NCBI RefSeq assembly: GCF_014201715.1
Contig: NZ_JACHFD010000001.1
Span: 248,001 to 312,000, forward strand
DNA length: 64,000 bases
DNA from: Haloferula luteola
Lineage (GTDB): Bacteria > Verrucomicrobiota > Verrucomicrobiia > Verrucomicrobiales > Akkermansiaceae
Reading direction: 5' to 3'
Part shown: positions 43,390-51,549 of the stretch, piece by piece
Layout: the number at the start of each line of letters is the position of its first letter
Numbering within the stretch: position 1 is the first letter of the stretch
The notes under the pieces: model-generated
The model's input: the letters and a program-made list of their open reading frames with translations, nothing else
What the model was told of the DNA's origin: nothing
Databases searched by the model: none
Position numbers and translations under genes: made by a program

Positions 43390-44265
43390 ATGCATTCCAT
43401 GACAGGATTCGGTCGCGGTTCGGCAACCTCCGATGAGGGAACCGCCACCGTGGAAATCGCCGGTGTGAACCGCAAACAAGCGGAAGTCGTCATCGCAGGT
43501 ATCCGCGACCTCCCTGAGCTGGAAAATCAGATTCGCAAGGCGGTTTTGACCCGGATTTCCCGCGGACGCCTTCAGGTCACCCTCGATTTCCAGGCCCGTG
43601 CTGGAGATCGCTCAGCGGTCGCCATCGACCCCAACTCCTCCATGGAGCTCGAGGCCGCCTTTCGTCAGCTTTCCGATCGCCTTGGACGCGAAGTCCTTCC
43701 GCTCGCTGCCGATTTCCTCCGCGCTCCGGGAATCGTCACCTTTGAGGATCGAGTGCTCGACCCCAAGACCGCTTGGAGCGCCATCGAAGCTGCCCTCGAA
43801 ACGGCCTTGGGACAGCTTCTCGAAATGCGCGCCAACGAAGGTCGCGATCTCGCTCAAGACCTCACCCAGCGCCTGAATACCCTCGCGCAACTCCGCACCA
43901 CCATCGGCGAGCTGGCTCCCGCCCGCCCGGAACGCTACCGCGAGGCCCTCGCCAAACGCATGGCAGATGCAGGCTTGGAATTCGATTTGGCCGACGATCG
44001 GGTTCTTCGTGAATTGGTGCTTTTCACCGACCGGATCGATATTACCGAGGAACTCACACGCCTCGATTCTCACTTCCGCAAATTCCGCGAGTACCTCACC
44101 GGCAGCGAACCTGCCGGACGTCACCTCGATTTCCTCTGTCAGGAAATCCATCGCGAATTCAACACCATCGGCTCGAAAGCCAGTGACGCGCAGATCGCCC
44201 AACATGTCGTGACCGCCAAGGCTGAGTTGGAGAAAATCCGCGAGCAGGTCCAAAACGTCGAATAG
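43390..44265 (+). CDS. yicC: YicC family endoribonuclease
   Basis: 291-residue YicC protein. The family opening MHSMTGFGRG fixes the start at ATG 43390; N-terminal YicC domain (VEIAGVNRKQAEVVI, RISRGRLQVTLDFQ) and C-terminal DUF1732 segment (LDFLCQEIHREFNTIGSKAS, AQIAQHVVTAKAELEKIREQ). E. coli YicC is an RNase involved in small-RNA turnover and survival in stationary phase. The gene follows tatC by 75 bases and precedes an ABC-2 permease gene. The frame remains open upstream to 43336, without family sequence. Confidence 0.92.
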   Translation: MHSMTGFGRGSATSDEGTATVEIAGVNRKQAEVVIAGIRDLPELENQIRKAVLTRISRGRLQVTLDFQARAGDRSAVAIDPNSSMELEAAFRQLSDRLGREVLPLAADFLRAPGIVTFEDRVLDPKTAWSAIEAALETALGQLLEMRANEGRDLAQDLTQRLNTLAQLRTTIGELAPARPERYREALAKRMADAGLEFDLADDRVLRELVLFTDRIDITEELTRLDSHFRKFREYLTGSEPAGRHLDFLCQEIHREFNTIGSKASDAQIAQHVVTAKAELEKIREQVQNVE

Positions 44266-44328
44266 GCGTCCTTCGCCCACTCTTTGCGGTCGCCAGACCA
44301 CCCCGGATGCTCCAGCTTCCGGCGCGTC

Positions 44329-45138
44329 ATGTTCCACCCCGCCATTGTCCGTGCGCTGGTGATGCGTCAGGTTCTGCTTTACACTCGGAACCCCGTCCGC
44401 GCCATCGAGCTGTTTTTCTGGCCCATCGTTCAGCTCCTTGTTTGGGGCTTCGTCACAGTCTTCCTCCAACAACAATCCGGCGGCGGCCAGGAAGGATTTG
44501 GCCGCGTGATCACCTTCCTGATCGGGGCCATCATTCTTTGGGACTCCCTTTTTCGTTCCCAACAAGGGGTCGCCATCTCCTTCCTTGAAGACGTTTGGAC
44601 ACGCAATCTGCTCAACGTCTTCGCGGCGCCGATTCGCATGACCGAATACCTGGCGGCCTCCTTCACGGTCGGCCTTTTGCGAGTCATCATCACGGGGATC
44701 GTGCTCTTCGCCATCGCCCTTGCGGCGTACTCCTTCAACCTGTTCCAATTCCAAGGCTATCTTTTCGTCTTCTACGCCAACTTGATGATGTTTGGTTGGA
44801 CCCTCGGTATTCTCTCCACCGCCCTGGTATTGCGCTGGGGACATGGCGTCGAATCGCTTGCTTGGGCGATTCCCTTCATGGTCCAACCCTTTGCCTGTGT
44901 CTTCTACGACATTTCGGTGCTTCCGAGCTGGATGCAGGGAATCGCTCTCGCCATGCCTCCCGCCCACATCTTCGGGGGCATGCGGGAAATGGTCGCCACC
45001 GGCAGCCTGAATCTCTCCGACCTCGCTTGGGCTGTAGGCCTGAATTTCCTCTACCTCGCTTTCGCCAGCGCCCTGTTTTCCCGAACCCTGGGAGTCGCGC
45101 GCGAACGGGGACTCTTGGTCAAAACCGCTTCGAGCTGA
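44329..45138 (+). CDS. ABC-2 type transporter permease
   Basis: 269-residue membrane protein with six likely helices. It opens with VRALVMRQVLLYTRNPVRAIELFFWPIVQLLVWGF-like sequence typical of ABC-2 permeases, has a coupling-helix-like EDVWTRNLLNVFAAPIRMTEY, and a C-terminal SVLPSWMQGIALAMPPAHIFGGMRE segment common to ABC-2 exporters of drugs or glycans. Start ATG 44329. No ATPase gene is adjacent on either side, so its partner must be encoded elsewhere. It sits between yicC and ribH, separated from ribH by about 100 bases. Confidence 0.87.
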   Translation: MFHPAIVRALVMRQVLLYTRNPVRAIELFFWPIVQLLVWGFVTVFLQQQSGGGQEGFGRVITFLIGAIILWDSLFRSQQGVAISFLEDVWTRNLLNVFAAPIRMTEYLAASFTVGLLRVIITGIVLFAIALAAYSFNLFQFQGYLFVFYANLMMFGWTLGILSTALVLRWGHGVESLAWAIPFMVQPFACVFYDISVLPSWMQGIALAMPPAHIFGGMREMVATGSLNLSDLAWAVGLNFLYLAFASALFSRTLGVARERGLLVKTASS

Positions 45139-45206
45139 CGAGGGATCCCTGCGAAAATCCCCTTAGTCCGGTTCCTCGGTTCACCCCTTAAAGTCGCGCC
45201 GCTCCG

Positions 45207-45235
45207 TTGACAATTCGTGCTTCGCCACGCATACG
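45207..45235 (+). promoter_or_regulatory. Candidate promoter for ribH-nusB
   Basis: A perfect -35 hexamer TTGACA (45207-45212) is followed after 17 bases by CATACG (45230-45235), which keeps three of six -10 positions. The ribH ATG is only six bases after it, so if this is the promoter the transcript would be almost leaderless. No FMN riboswitch is visible before ribH. Confidence 0.4.
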
Positions 45236-45241
45236 ACCCCC

Positions 45242-45736
45242 ATGTCCACGGCGCTCCCACCCAAGCCCCGCATCATCGGCCCCCGGATGCGCGTCTGCAT
45301 TGTCGCATCTCGCTACAACGAGCAATTCTCTGACGCCTTGGTGGAAAACACCGTGGCCGAGCTCAGCGAGTTGATGCCGAACACGCGGATTGACGTCATT
45401 CGTGTCCCCGGTGCTTACGAAATCCCCGTGGTCGCGGCCGCCGTTCTCGACCGCCAACTTCCTTCTGCCTTGATCGCCCTCGGCGTCATCATCAAAGGTG
45501 CCACCGCCCATGCCGACCTGATCGCCGGATCGGTGGTCGACAGCCTCCAACAGCTCGCCGTGCAGTATCAGACTCCGGTCATCAATGAAGTCCTCCTCGT
45601 TGAGGATGAGAAGCAGGCATACGCCCGCTGCATCGGTGCCAACCTGAACCGCGGACGGGAAGCCGCTCGGGTCGCCGCTTCCATGGTCGACGTCTTCCAG
45701 GAACTCAACCGCACCCTGCCGCTCGGCACCCGCTGA
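45242..45736 (+). CDS. ribH: 6,7-dimethyl-8-ribityllumazine synthase
   Basis: 164-residue enzyme of riboflavin synthesis that joins the ribityl-aminouracil and a four-carbon phosphate. Motifs: VCIVASRYNEQFSDALVEN, VPGAYEIPVVAAAV, and GVIIKGATAHADLIAG with the catalytic His. The segment after it reads TPVINEVLLVEDEKQAYARC, where many family members have FGVLT; this variation is in the pocket region and worth noting but the fold motifs are intact. Its stop overlaps the nusB start (TGATG). ribH-nusB is a common gene pair. Confidence 0.94.
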   Translation: MSTALPPKPRIIGPRMRVCIVASRYNEQFSDALVENTVAELSELMPNTRIDVIRVPGAYEIPVVAAAVLDRQLPSALIALGVIIKGATAHADLIAGSVVDSLQQLAVQYQTPVINEVLLVEDEKQAYARCIGANLNRGREAARVAASMVDVFQELNRTLPLGTR

Positions 45737-46620
45737 TGCCCAGCCGACGTCAAATCCGCCAAACCGCCATCCAGTTTCTCTACTGCTCGGACGTCGAGGG
45801 TGGAGGGGATCCTGCCGCCTTGCGCGATCCATTCTGGCAATTTGTCACGGAGTCCGATCGCCGGGCGATGATGCTGGCGATTCGCCGTACCATCCAACAC
45901 CTCAACCTGGGTCGCGAACAACGCCGCGCGGAATTCTCCGAACGACTTCCCGCCGCACTCGCCACCCTCAAGGCCAATCCCGAACTCGAAGAACACGCCT
46001 CGCAACTCCGCCGGGTCTCCGAACTCGAGGATGAATGGGACCGCGTCATCGTCGAACTCGCCCGGTCCACCGGTGACGACGAAGGCGACGCTCTCGTCGC
46101 CCGCCTCACTCCGCTCATCGATCGCCTGTTTTTGGTCAACCGAGAACTCATTTACTCCCGCCAACAACTCACGCGCGTCCTTCTCGACTTTCCCAATCTT
46201 CGCTCCCAAATCGAACCGATTCTCGGCTCCATCAAGCGTCTCGACCGAATTTCCGCGCGACTCAAAATGGTCGAAACCCCCGAGGATTTCCCCGAGCACG
46301 CCGAGTTCGCTCGCATCCGCCAATCGCGCGCTGAACTCCGTGAACTCCGCGAACAGGTCGACCGACTCGTGGATCGTGTCCTTGCCAAGAAAGACGCCAT
46401 CGATCGCATGCTGGAAAGCATCATCGACAACTACGCACCCGAACGCGTCGACCCGATCGACCGCGCCATTTTGCGCCTCGGCACCCTCGAAATCCTCTTC
46501 GACGACGACGTTCCGGCAGCTGTTGCCATGAATGAAGCCATCGAACTTGCCCGCCAATTCGGGACCACCGATTCGCCACGTTTCGTCAATGGCATCCTCG
46601 ACCGCATCGCGCGCGGTTGA
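45736..46620 (+). CDS. nusB: Transcription antitermination factor NusB with large internal insertion
   Basis: 294 residues; NusB is normally about 140. The first 17 residues (SRRQIRQTAIQFLYCSD) match NusB helix 1, and the last about 120 match the rest (RVLAKKDAIDRMLESIIDNY, RVDPIDRAILRLGTLEILFD, VPAAVAMNEAIELARQFGT, FVNGILDRIAR). Between them lie roughly 140 charged helical residues (DRRAMMLAIRRTIQHLNL and onward) that look like an added coiled-coil domain. NusB binds BoxA RNA with NusE in rRNA antitermination. Translationally coupled to ribH. Confidence 0.9.
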   Translation: MPSRRQIRQTAIQFLYCSDVEGGGDPAALRDPFWQFVTESDRRAMMLAIRRTIQHLNLGREQRRAEFSERLPAALATLKANPELEEHASQLRRVSELEDEWDRVIVELARSTGDDEGDALVARLTPLIDRLFLVNRELIYSRQQLTRVLLDFPNLRSQIEPILGSIKRLDRISARLKMVETPEDFPEHAEFARIRQSRAELRELREQVDRLVDRVLAKKDAIDRMLESIIDNYAPERVDPIDRAILRLGTLEILFDDDVPAAVAMNEAIELARQFGTTDSPRFVNGILDRIARG

Positions 46621-46746
46621 TCTCCGGGTTTCCCCTAGGCATCCTTGGGTGGGCCCGGCGATTCCAACTGCCAGGCGATTTTCCCATCCCCTCGCCCGGC
46701 AAAAGCTGCTAGTTCACCATCTGTTCGCCGATGGCGATTCTGATCC

Positions 46747-48138
46747 ATGCGCCGCCACCCGACTCCTTTCCAGATCCGCACCCTTTGGAATGCCGCGACA
46801 GGCGTCGCCATCACCATCCTTGGACTGCTCTTGGTGCTGATCATCTGGTTGATGGGAAAAGTGCTCGGGTTCCTCCAACCCGTCATCGTTCCCCTCGCCG
46901 TCGCCGGCATCATCGCTTATCTCCTTGATCCGGTTGTTCGCTGGTTCCAGAAGCGCGGGCTCTCCCGGATTCGCGCCGTCGTCGCCACCTTCGGCTCTTT
47001 CCTTGCAGCGGGGGCGCTCCTTACCGCCATCACCATTCCGATGGTCGGAAACCAAATCAATGCCTTCCGCTCGAATAAGCCCGGAACGCAAGAGGCCTCA
47101 TCGACGCCAGCCCAAGAAAGCTCCGAGGAGAAATCCAACACTCCTTTCGACCAACGCATTGTCGATGCCTTGGTGGACATCCGCACCCGCACCCCGTGGA
47201 CCCGCCCCGTCATCGATTCTGTCCTCGCTCCTCCTACGGACGAACTGCCCGCCCCCGAACGGGCCACCCAAGGCGAAGAGATCTCCGACCGGCTCGACAC
47301 GTATGCCGAGGAACTCGACGATCAACCCGACCAGAAACCCGAACACGGCATCCGCTTCAGGGAGACCAGTCTATGGAGCCAGGTCAAAGCCCTCAATGAC
47401 GACGCCGTCCACTGGATCAAAGGTGGCACCGGGAAAATTCTCAACTTCCTCGGCCTCGTCCTCGGCTTCGTGATGGTGCCGATTTACCTCTACTACTTTC
47501 TCAAGGATAGCTCCGCAATCCGCGAACATTGGCACGAATACGTGCCGCTGAAAGCCTCTCGCTTCAAAACCGAAGTCATCGAAACTCTGACCGAGATCAA
47601 CGGCTACATGATCTCCTTCTTTCGCGGTCAGGTTCTCGTTGCCTTCATTGATGGCCTTCTGATCGGAGTCGCCCTCACCGCCTTCCGCCTTCCACTTGGG
47701 TTGCTGATCGGCATCATGATGGCCATTGTTGGCATCATCCCCTTTGTCGGAAATATCCTTACCCTCATCCCGGCGTGTCTCATCGCCTGGTTCCACTATT
47801 CGGACCCGAATCACGCCTCCATCGTCGGTTCCAACCCCTGGGCCAATGTGGCTGCCGTTTGTGCGATCTTCTTCATCGCCCAACAAATCAACTCGATGGT
47901 CACTGCGCCGAAAATCGTCGGTGACTCCGTGGGCCTTCATCCCATGACCGTCATTTTCTCCATGATCTTCTGGTCCCTCATCCTTGGAGGTTTTGTGGGA
48001 GCCTTGCTCGCAGTCCCCCTCACCGCCTCCATCAAGGTGCTCTTCCGCCGCTACATCTGGGAGCGGAAAATCAAGGAACAATCCGCCGAATCCGAAGTCG
48101 TCGCCCCCGACGAACCGCTCACTGAGCCCGCATCCTAG
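46747..48138 (+). CDS. AI-2E family transporter (PerM-like)
   Basis: 463-residue membrane protein of the AI-2E/PerM family, members of which export autoinducer-2 or act as antiporters. N-terminal helices ITILGLLLVLIIWLMG and VPLAVAGIIAYLLDPVV, then after an insert the conserved GFVMVPIYLYYFLKD, ISFFRGQVLVAFIDGLLIG, LLIGIMMAIVGIIPFVGNI and a final helix pair ending near FVGALLAVPLTASIKV. Between TM3 and the conserved half is an unusually long polar region of about 120 residues (TQEASSTPAQESSEEK, EELDDQPDQKPEHG). The acidic C-terminus is cytoplasmic. It follows nusB by 126 bases; convergent with the FecR/LamG gene. Confidence 0.87.
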   Translation: MRRHPTPFQIRTLWNAATGVAITILGLLLVLIIWLMGKVLGFLQPVIVPLAVAGIIAYLLDPVVRWFQKRGLSRIRAVVATFGSFLAAGALLTAITIPMVGNQINAFRSNKPGTQEASSTPAQESSEEKSNTPFDQRIVDALVDIRTRTPWTRPVIDSVLAPPTDELPAPERATQGEEISDRLDTYAEELDDQPDQKPEHGIRFRETSLWSQVKALNDDAVHWIKGGTGKILNFLGLVLGFVMVPIYLYYFLKDSSAIREHWHEYVPLKASRFKTEVIETLTEINGYMISFFRGQVLVAFIDGLLIGVALTAFRLPLGLLIGIMMAIVGIIPFVGNILTLIPACLIAWFHYSDPNHASIVGSNPWANVAAVCAIFFIAQQINSMVTAPKIVGDSVGLHPMTVIFSMIFWSLILGGFVGALLAVPLTASIKVLFRRYIWERKIKEQSAESEVVAPDEPLTEPAS

Positions 48139-48155
48139 GAGAAGTCCCCATCGAT

Positions 48156-49805
48156 TCAGTCCGCCCGGCCGACTTCATACAACTGGCGTAGTTCACTCCC
48201 ATCGAGCACACGGGAGAACAACATGAACTCGTCAATCAGGCCGGTCCAATTGCGGAAACTCCACTCTTCCCCCAAGTCCGGCCGAGCCACGTGAGCTTCG
48301 GGCTCCGGGTCGAAGAAATTTCCCAGCGTGGCACGCCCAAATCTTAGCGCGACGGTTTCTTCCAGCCGATTTCGGCCCACCTCCACGCCGTCCACATAGT
48401 GGACCACTTCCCCGGCACCGGCATCATAGGTCGTCGCTAACATCCTCCAACTCCCGTAGGTCCACGGCGTCACCACCGGATCACTGAATGCCCGGAGAAA
48501 AGGACTCACCGGCTCCGATCCCGGAGGGCGCACACCAAAAAGGAAACGCCCGTCATCCGATAGCTGCCAATGCACCTCGCCATCGATGCCATATTCACTG
48601 AGAAACAATCCATTGTAACGTCGCGGAAGTCCATCCACCCGTGCCCATGTGACGAACGAAGCCGCCAAGAATCGCCCGGGAATATCCACACGCACACGAT
48701 CCGCCGGACGTCGAAAGGCCAACGCCGGCTTCCCGGGCCAGCGGCCGGTCGCCCACTCCGCAGAAATCACGGTGCCGCTCTCAGGTTCTCGCCCATTACC
48801 CGCGTGATTCCGAATCACACGCGTTCCTCGCTCTTCCGGCGTGAGGCTGAAATGAGTGATCAGTGACGGATCTGCATCGATCCTCACACAAGATTCCCGC
48901 CATCGCTCCAGTCGGCTCAGATCTTTCCGCTGCCGCACGGACTCCAACTCCCCCGCAAGATCCATCGGCAACCACTCCAACGGATTCAGCCCCTGCTTTC
49001 CGGCCAATGAAACCGCCTGGCCTTGCTGCAAGCGCCTGGTCACTCCTGAACCACCTTCCTTGGCGGTCGTCACTTCAATCTCTCCTTCCAGCGCTTGGAC
49101 ACGAGTGGTGGATTGGCCCTCCACCCGCACGCTGAAACGCCTTCCAAAATCGGTCACCATCCCATCCGGCAGCATCATGCGAAATCCCACTGCACTCTCG
49201 GGCACCTCTGCCTGCGCCTGACCATTCAAAACCGTGACCTGAAAATCACTGTCCGGAATAAACGTCGCAGGCCCCTGGAGAGTGATTCTCGCACCACTGA
49301 AGAAATCCAATTCGATCAGGCCTCGACGAATCTCAATGGCCTGGCCGGCCCCGATCGACTGCCCTCGCAGAAATCGAACGTCCGCCTCCACATCCACCGA
49401 ACTTGTGAGTGTCGCCACCGGATTTCCATCCGCAGAATGCAGCACCGGGCGCGGCGCAACGGCGTCGGCCATCTCACGACTCATCCCCTCCTGCCCCCGA
49501 GATTGCCAGCCCCAAGCGATCAGCACTGCCGCGGCCGCCGCCCAACCCGCACCACCGGTAATCCATATCTTCCACCCACCTCTTCGAGCTTCGCGAGCGT
49601 CGGAATGCCCGGGGAACTTCAATTCATCGCCCCGTTGCTCACTCCCCCACGACTCCAAGGCCTGCTCCATGGCAGCCCGTTCCCAGAAAGCTTCCCGTGC
49701 TTCCCCCGAAACCTGCAGCTCCGCCTCAAGAGCCTCCCAATCCTCCTCGGACAGCTCTCCTGAAAAATAGCCATCCAGGCGGCGATCGTGAGAGTCCGAC
49801 TTCAT
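48156..49805 (-). CDS. FecR-domain / LamG-domain membrane protein, putative anti-sigma regulator
   Basis: 549 residues. Cytoplasmic N-terminus of zinc-less anti-sigma type (DRRLDGYFSGELSEEDWEAL), one membrane helix (WITGGAGWAAAAAVLIAWGW), a FecR-like periplasmic domain (FFSGARITLQGPATFIPDSD, LPDGMVTDFGRRFSVRVEGQ, ALEGEIEV) and a C-terminal LamG/concanavalin-like lectin domain (HFSLTPEERGTRVIRNHAG, WRMLATTYDAGAGEVVHYVDG, LIDEFMLFSRVLDGSELRQL). The family is frequent in Planctomycetes and Verrucomicrobia behind sigma factors. It likely senses a glycan or envelope state and controls the sigma factor encoded just upstream, whose stop overlaps its ATG (ATGA). Confidence 0.87.
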   Translation of the reverse strand: MKSDSHDRRLDGYFSGELSEEDWEALEAELQVSGEAREAFWERAAMEQALESWGSEQRGDELKFPGHSDAREARRGGWKIWITGGAGWAAAAAVLIAWGWQSRGQEGMSREMADAVAPRPVLHSADGNPVATLTSSVDVEADVRFLRGQSIGAGQAIEIRRGLIELDFFSGARITLQGPATFIPDSDFQVTVLNGQAQAEVPESAVGFRMMLPDGMVTDFGRRFSVRVEGQSTTRVQALEGEIEVTTAKEGGSGVTRRLQQGQAVSLAGKQGLNPLEWLPMDLAGELESVRQRKDLSRLERWRESCVRIDADPSLITHFSLTPEERGTRVIRNHAGNGREPESGTVISAEWATGRWPGKPALAFRRPADRVRVDIPGRFLAASFVTWARVDGLPRRYNGLFLSEYGIDGEVHWQLSDDGRFLFGVRPPGSEPVSPFLRAFSDPVVTPWTYGSWRMLATTYDAGAGEVVHYVDGVEVGRNRLEETVALRFGRATLGNFFDPEPEAHVARPDLGEEWSFRNWTGLIDEFMLFSRVLDGSELRQLYEVGRAD

Positions 49806-50353
49806 GAGTTTCGAAAGGGGGCCATGCGCGTTTCCAAGCACTCCTTCAAACCACTCCTTGCCCGAGAAAGCGAAACATACACCGCCTCAACGGTCCATCC
49901 GACCCGCTTGGCGATCTCTGCAGGCTTCTGCTCCAGCACATAGCGCAGATGGACCAACTTCCGCATGCTGGCAGGCAACCGGTCGATGCAATGGCGCAAG
50001 TGATCGAGCCGGTAATCCTGCTCCTCCGCTGCCTCGTCGCTCGCCAACCGCTCCAATGTTTCCTCAGCAAAAAACCGATGCCGGCTCGACTCCCGCCTCA
50101 CCATCTCCAGCACCTTCAGGCGAGCCACCGTACACGCCCACTTCGGAAACGAAGTGCCTTCTTCAAATTGCCCCGCCTTGCGCGTGATGGTTAAAAAAGT
50201 TTCCTGCAACACATCATCCGCCAAATGCCGATCCCGCACCAGGCCACGAATGAAGCCACGGATCAAATCGATGTTCGCGAGGAACAACGAATGAACCAAA
50301 CGGACGGCATCCTCAGACGCCTCTGACGAAGGAGAGCTCAACTTCCCCTCCAT
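49802..50353 (-). CDS. ECF-like RNA polymerase sigma factor (Rhodopirellula/Verrucomicrobium type)
   Basis: 183-residue sigma factor. Region 2: SLFLANIDLIRGFIRGLVRD, RHLADDVLQETFLTITRKAG, FPKWACTVARLKVLEMVR. Region 4: DRLPASMRKLVHLRYVLEQK, AEIAKRVGWTVEAVYVSLSR. It precedes the FecR/LamG gene with an ATGA overlap, the usual arrangement for cell-surface signalling sigma factors in this phylum. The start is ATG at 50351-50353; an in-frame TTG at 50380 is possible. A nested inverted repeat lies directly upstream (50367-50423). Targets probably include the nearby PEP-CTERM and hydrolase genes, by position only. Confidence 0.9.
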   Translation of the reverse strand: MEGKLSSPSSEASEDAVRLVHSLFLANIDLIRGFIRGLVRDRHLADDVLQETFLTITRKAGQFEEGTSFPKWACTVARLKVLEMVRRESSRHRFFAEETLERLASDEAAEEQDYRLDHLRHCIDRLPASMRKLVHLRYVLEQKPAEIAKRVGWTVEAVYVSLSRARSGLKECLETRMAPFRNS

Positions 50354-50366
50354 GTCATGAAAGTCC

Positions 50367-50423
50367 GAAACCTTAGCCAAGTCTGCGGAAAAAAGATTTC
50401 GCAGAAAAATCTCACTAAGGTTT
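50367..50423 (-). promoter_or_regulatory. Nested inverted repeat in the leader of the sigma factor gene
   Basis: Outer arms AAACCTTAG (50368-50376) and CTAAGGTTT (50415-50423) are perfect inverted repeats. Inside them, TCTGCG (50382-50387) and CGCAGA (50400-50405) form a second perfect pair. On the minus strand the structure ends about 14 bases before the ATG at 50353, and the outer arm nearest the gene contains the only purine-rich AAGG, which could be hidden in the hairpin. It could be a translational control element, an operator or both. Confidence 0.5.
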
Positions 50424-50520
50424 TCAGCCCTTCAGACATCGGCTCCTGACCTCCGAGCTGCCTCCTCATGATTGGGCGGCATCTCCTCACGGTCTCGATT
50501 GATCACCGACTCCCATTGCC

Positions 50521-51465
50521 ATGAAAAATACCCCTTTTCTCCTTGCTGTCGCCCTGACCGGCTTGTCCGCTCCGGCATCCGCCATCACTGTCACCCTCAC
50601 CTCCGGCAACGCCGCCGGCACCTCCGGCATCAATAGCGCCACGGGCTGGAGCAACGGGGCGGCACCCTCGGCCGGAAACACCTATGAAGCATCCACCACC
50701 TGGTTGCGGACTCCAACCAGCAGCGGCGACTTCGTTTTCGCCGGTGACTCCCTGCAACTGAACACAGGTGGAGCCATTCTCACGAAAAACACCGGTGCCC
50801 AATCGCTGACCGCCAACCTCATTCTCAACGGCGGCTTCGTCCGTTCCGGAGCCGGTTACTCCGACACCTTCACCCTTGCCGGCACGATCCACATCACCAG
50901 CATCGGCGGAGGCATCGTGGCCGACCAAAGCCCCTTCGTCATCAGCGCCGACCTTACCGGAACCTCCGGCACCCTGGTCTTCGCCAACTCGGGTGCCGAT
51001 GTCGGGTCCTCCGCCAGCGGCCCTGGCCGGGTCATGAGCTACACCGGAACCAGCACCTTCACTGGCGACCTCTCCGTCCTCGCCTCTGCAGAAGGTGGAG
51101 TGACCTTCTCCAGCACCAGCAGCTGGACCTTTGGGATCGGAGCCAGCGGCGTGAACAACACCATCACTGGCAGTGGAGCCATCACCTACGCTGGCACCTT
51201 CCTCTTTGACCTCACGGCTGCCAGCAGCGTGGTCGGAGACAGCTGGTTGCTCTCCTCCGTCACCACCCAAACATTCGACAGCTCCTTTGCCGTCGATGGC
51301 TTCGCCAACCAAGGAGATGGCACCTGGACTCAAACGATCGATCCGTCCAAGTCCTACGAATTCGACACCGCCACAGGCACTCTCTCCGTGGTCGCAGTTC
51401 CGGAGCCCTCCGTCGCCCTGCTCGGTCTCCTCGGAGGTCTCGGCCTGATCCGCCGTCGGCGTTAA
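50521..51465 (+). CDS. PEP-CTERM sorting-domain protein, beta-helix type
   Basis: 314 residues. Signal peptide MKNTPFLLAVALTGLSAPASA; the body is Gly/Ser/Thr-rich with repeated strands as in passenger-type beta-helices (GGAILTKNTGAQSLTANLIL, MSYTGTSTFTGDLSVLA). The C-terminus is a classic PEP-CTERM tag: VPEPSVALLGLLGGLGLIRR, that is PEP, a hydrophobic helix and Arg residues, recognised by an exosortase. Expected at the cell surface or in exopolysaccharide matrix. Divergent from the sigma factor gene with 167 bases between; ATG 50521. A strong hairpin follows the gene. Confidence 0.9.
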   Translation: MKNTPFLLAVALTGLSAPASAITVTLTSGNAAGTSGINSATGWSNGAAPSAGNTYEASTTWLRTPTSSGDFVFAGDSLQLNTGGAILTKNTGAQSLTANLILNGGFVRSGAGYSDTFTLAGTIHITSIGGGIVADQSPFVISADLTGTSGTLVFANSGADVGSSASGPGRVMSYTGTSTFTGDLSVLASAEGGVTFSSTSSWTFGIGASGVNNTITGSGAITYAGTFLFDLTAASSVVGDSWLLSSVTTQTFDSSFAVDGFANQGDGTWTQTIDPSKSYEFDTATGTLSVVAVPEPSVALLGLLGGLGLIRRRR

Positions 51466-51485
51466 CCTTTCGGGCACCGCCCATC

Positions 51486-51524
51486 GGGCGTGGAGTATCC
51501 GGACGCCACTCCTGCTCCACGCCC
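51486..51524 (+). other. Long stem-loop between the PEP-CTERM and BNR_4 genes
   Basis: GGGCGTGGAG (51486-51495) and CTCCACGCCC (51515-51524) form a perfect 10-bp stem with a 19-base loop. There is no T tract, so it is not a standard terminator; it could be a weak terminator, an mRNA-stabilising 3' hairpin for the upstream gene, or part of the leader of the next gene, whose ATG is at 51550. Confidence 0.6.
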
Positions 51525-51549
51525 CCCATCTCTCCCATTTCCGATTTTC

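Noticed and set aside
43612-44967. 451-codon minus-strand open frame opposite yicC and the ABC permease
   Set aside because: Shadow frame without domain features; yicC on the plus strand is certain.
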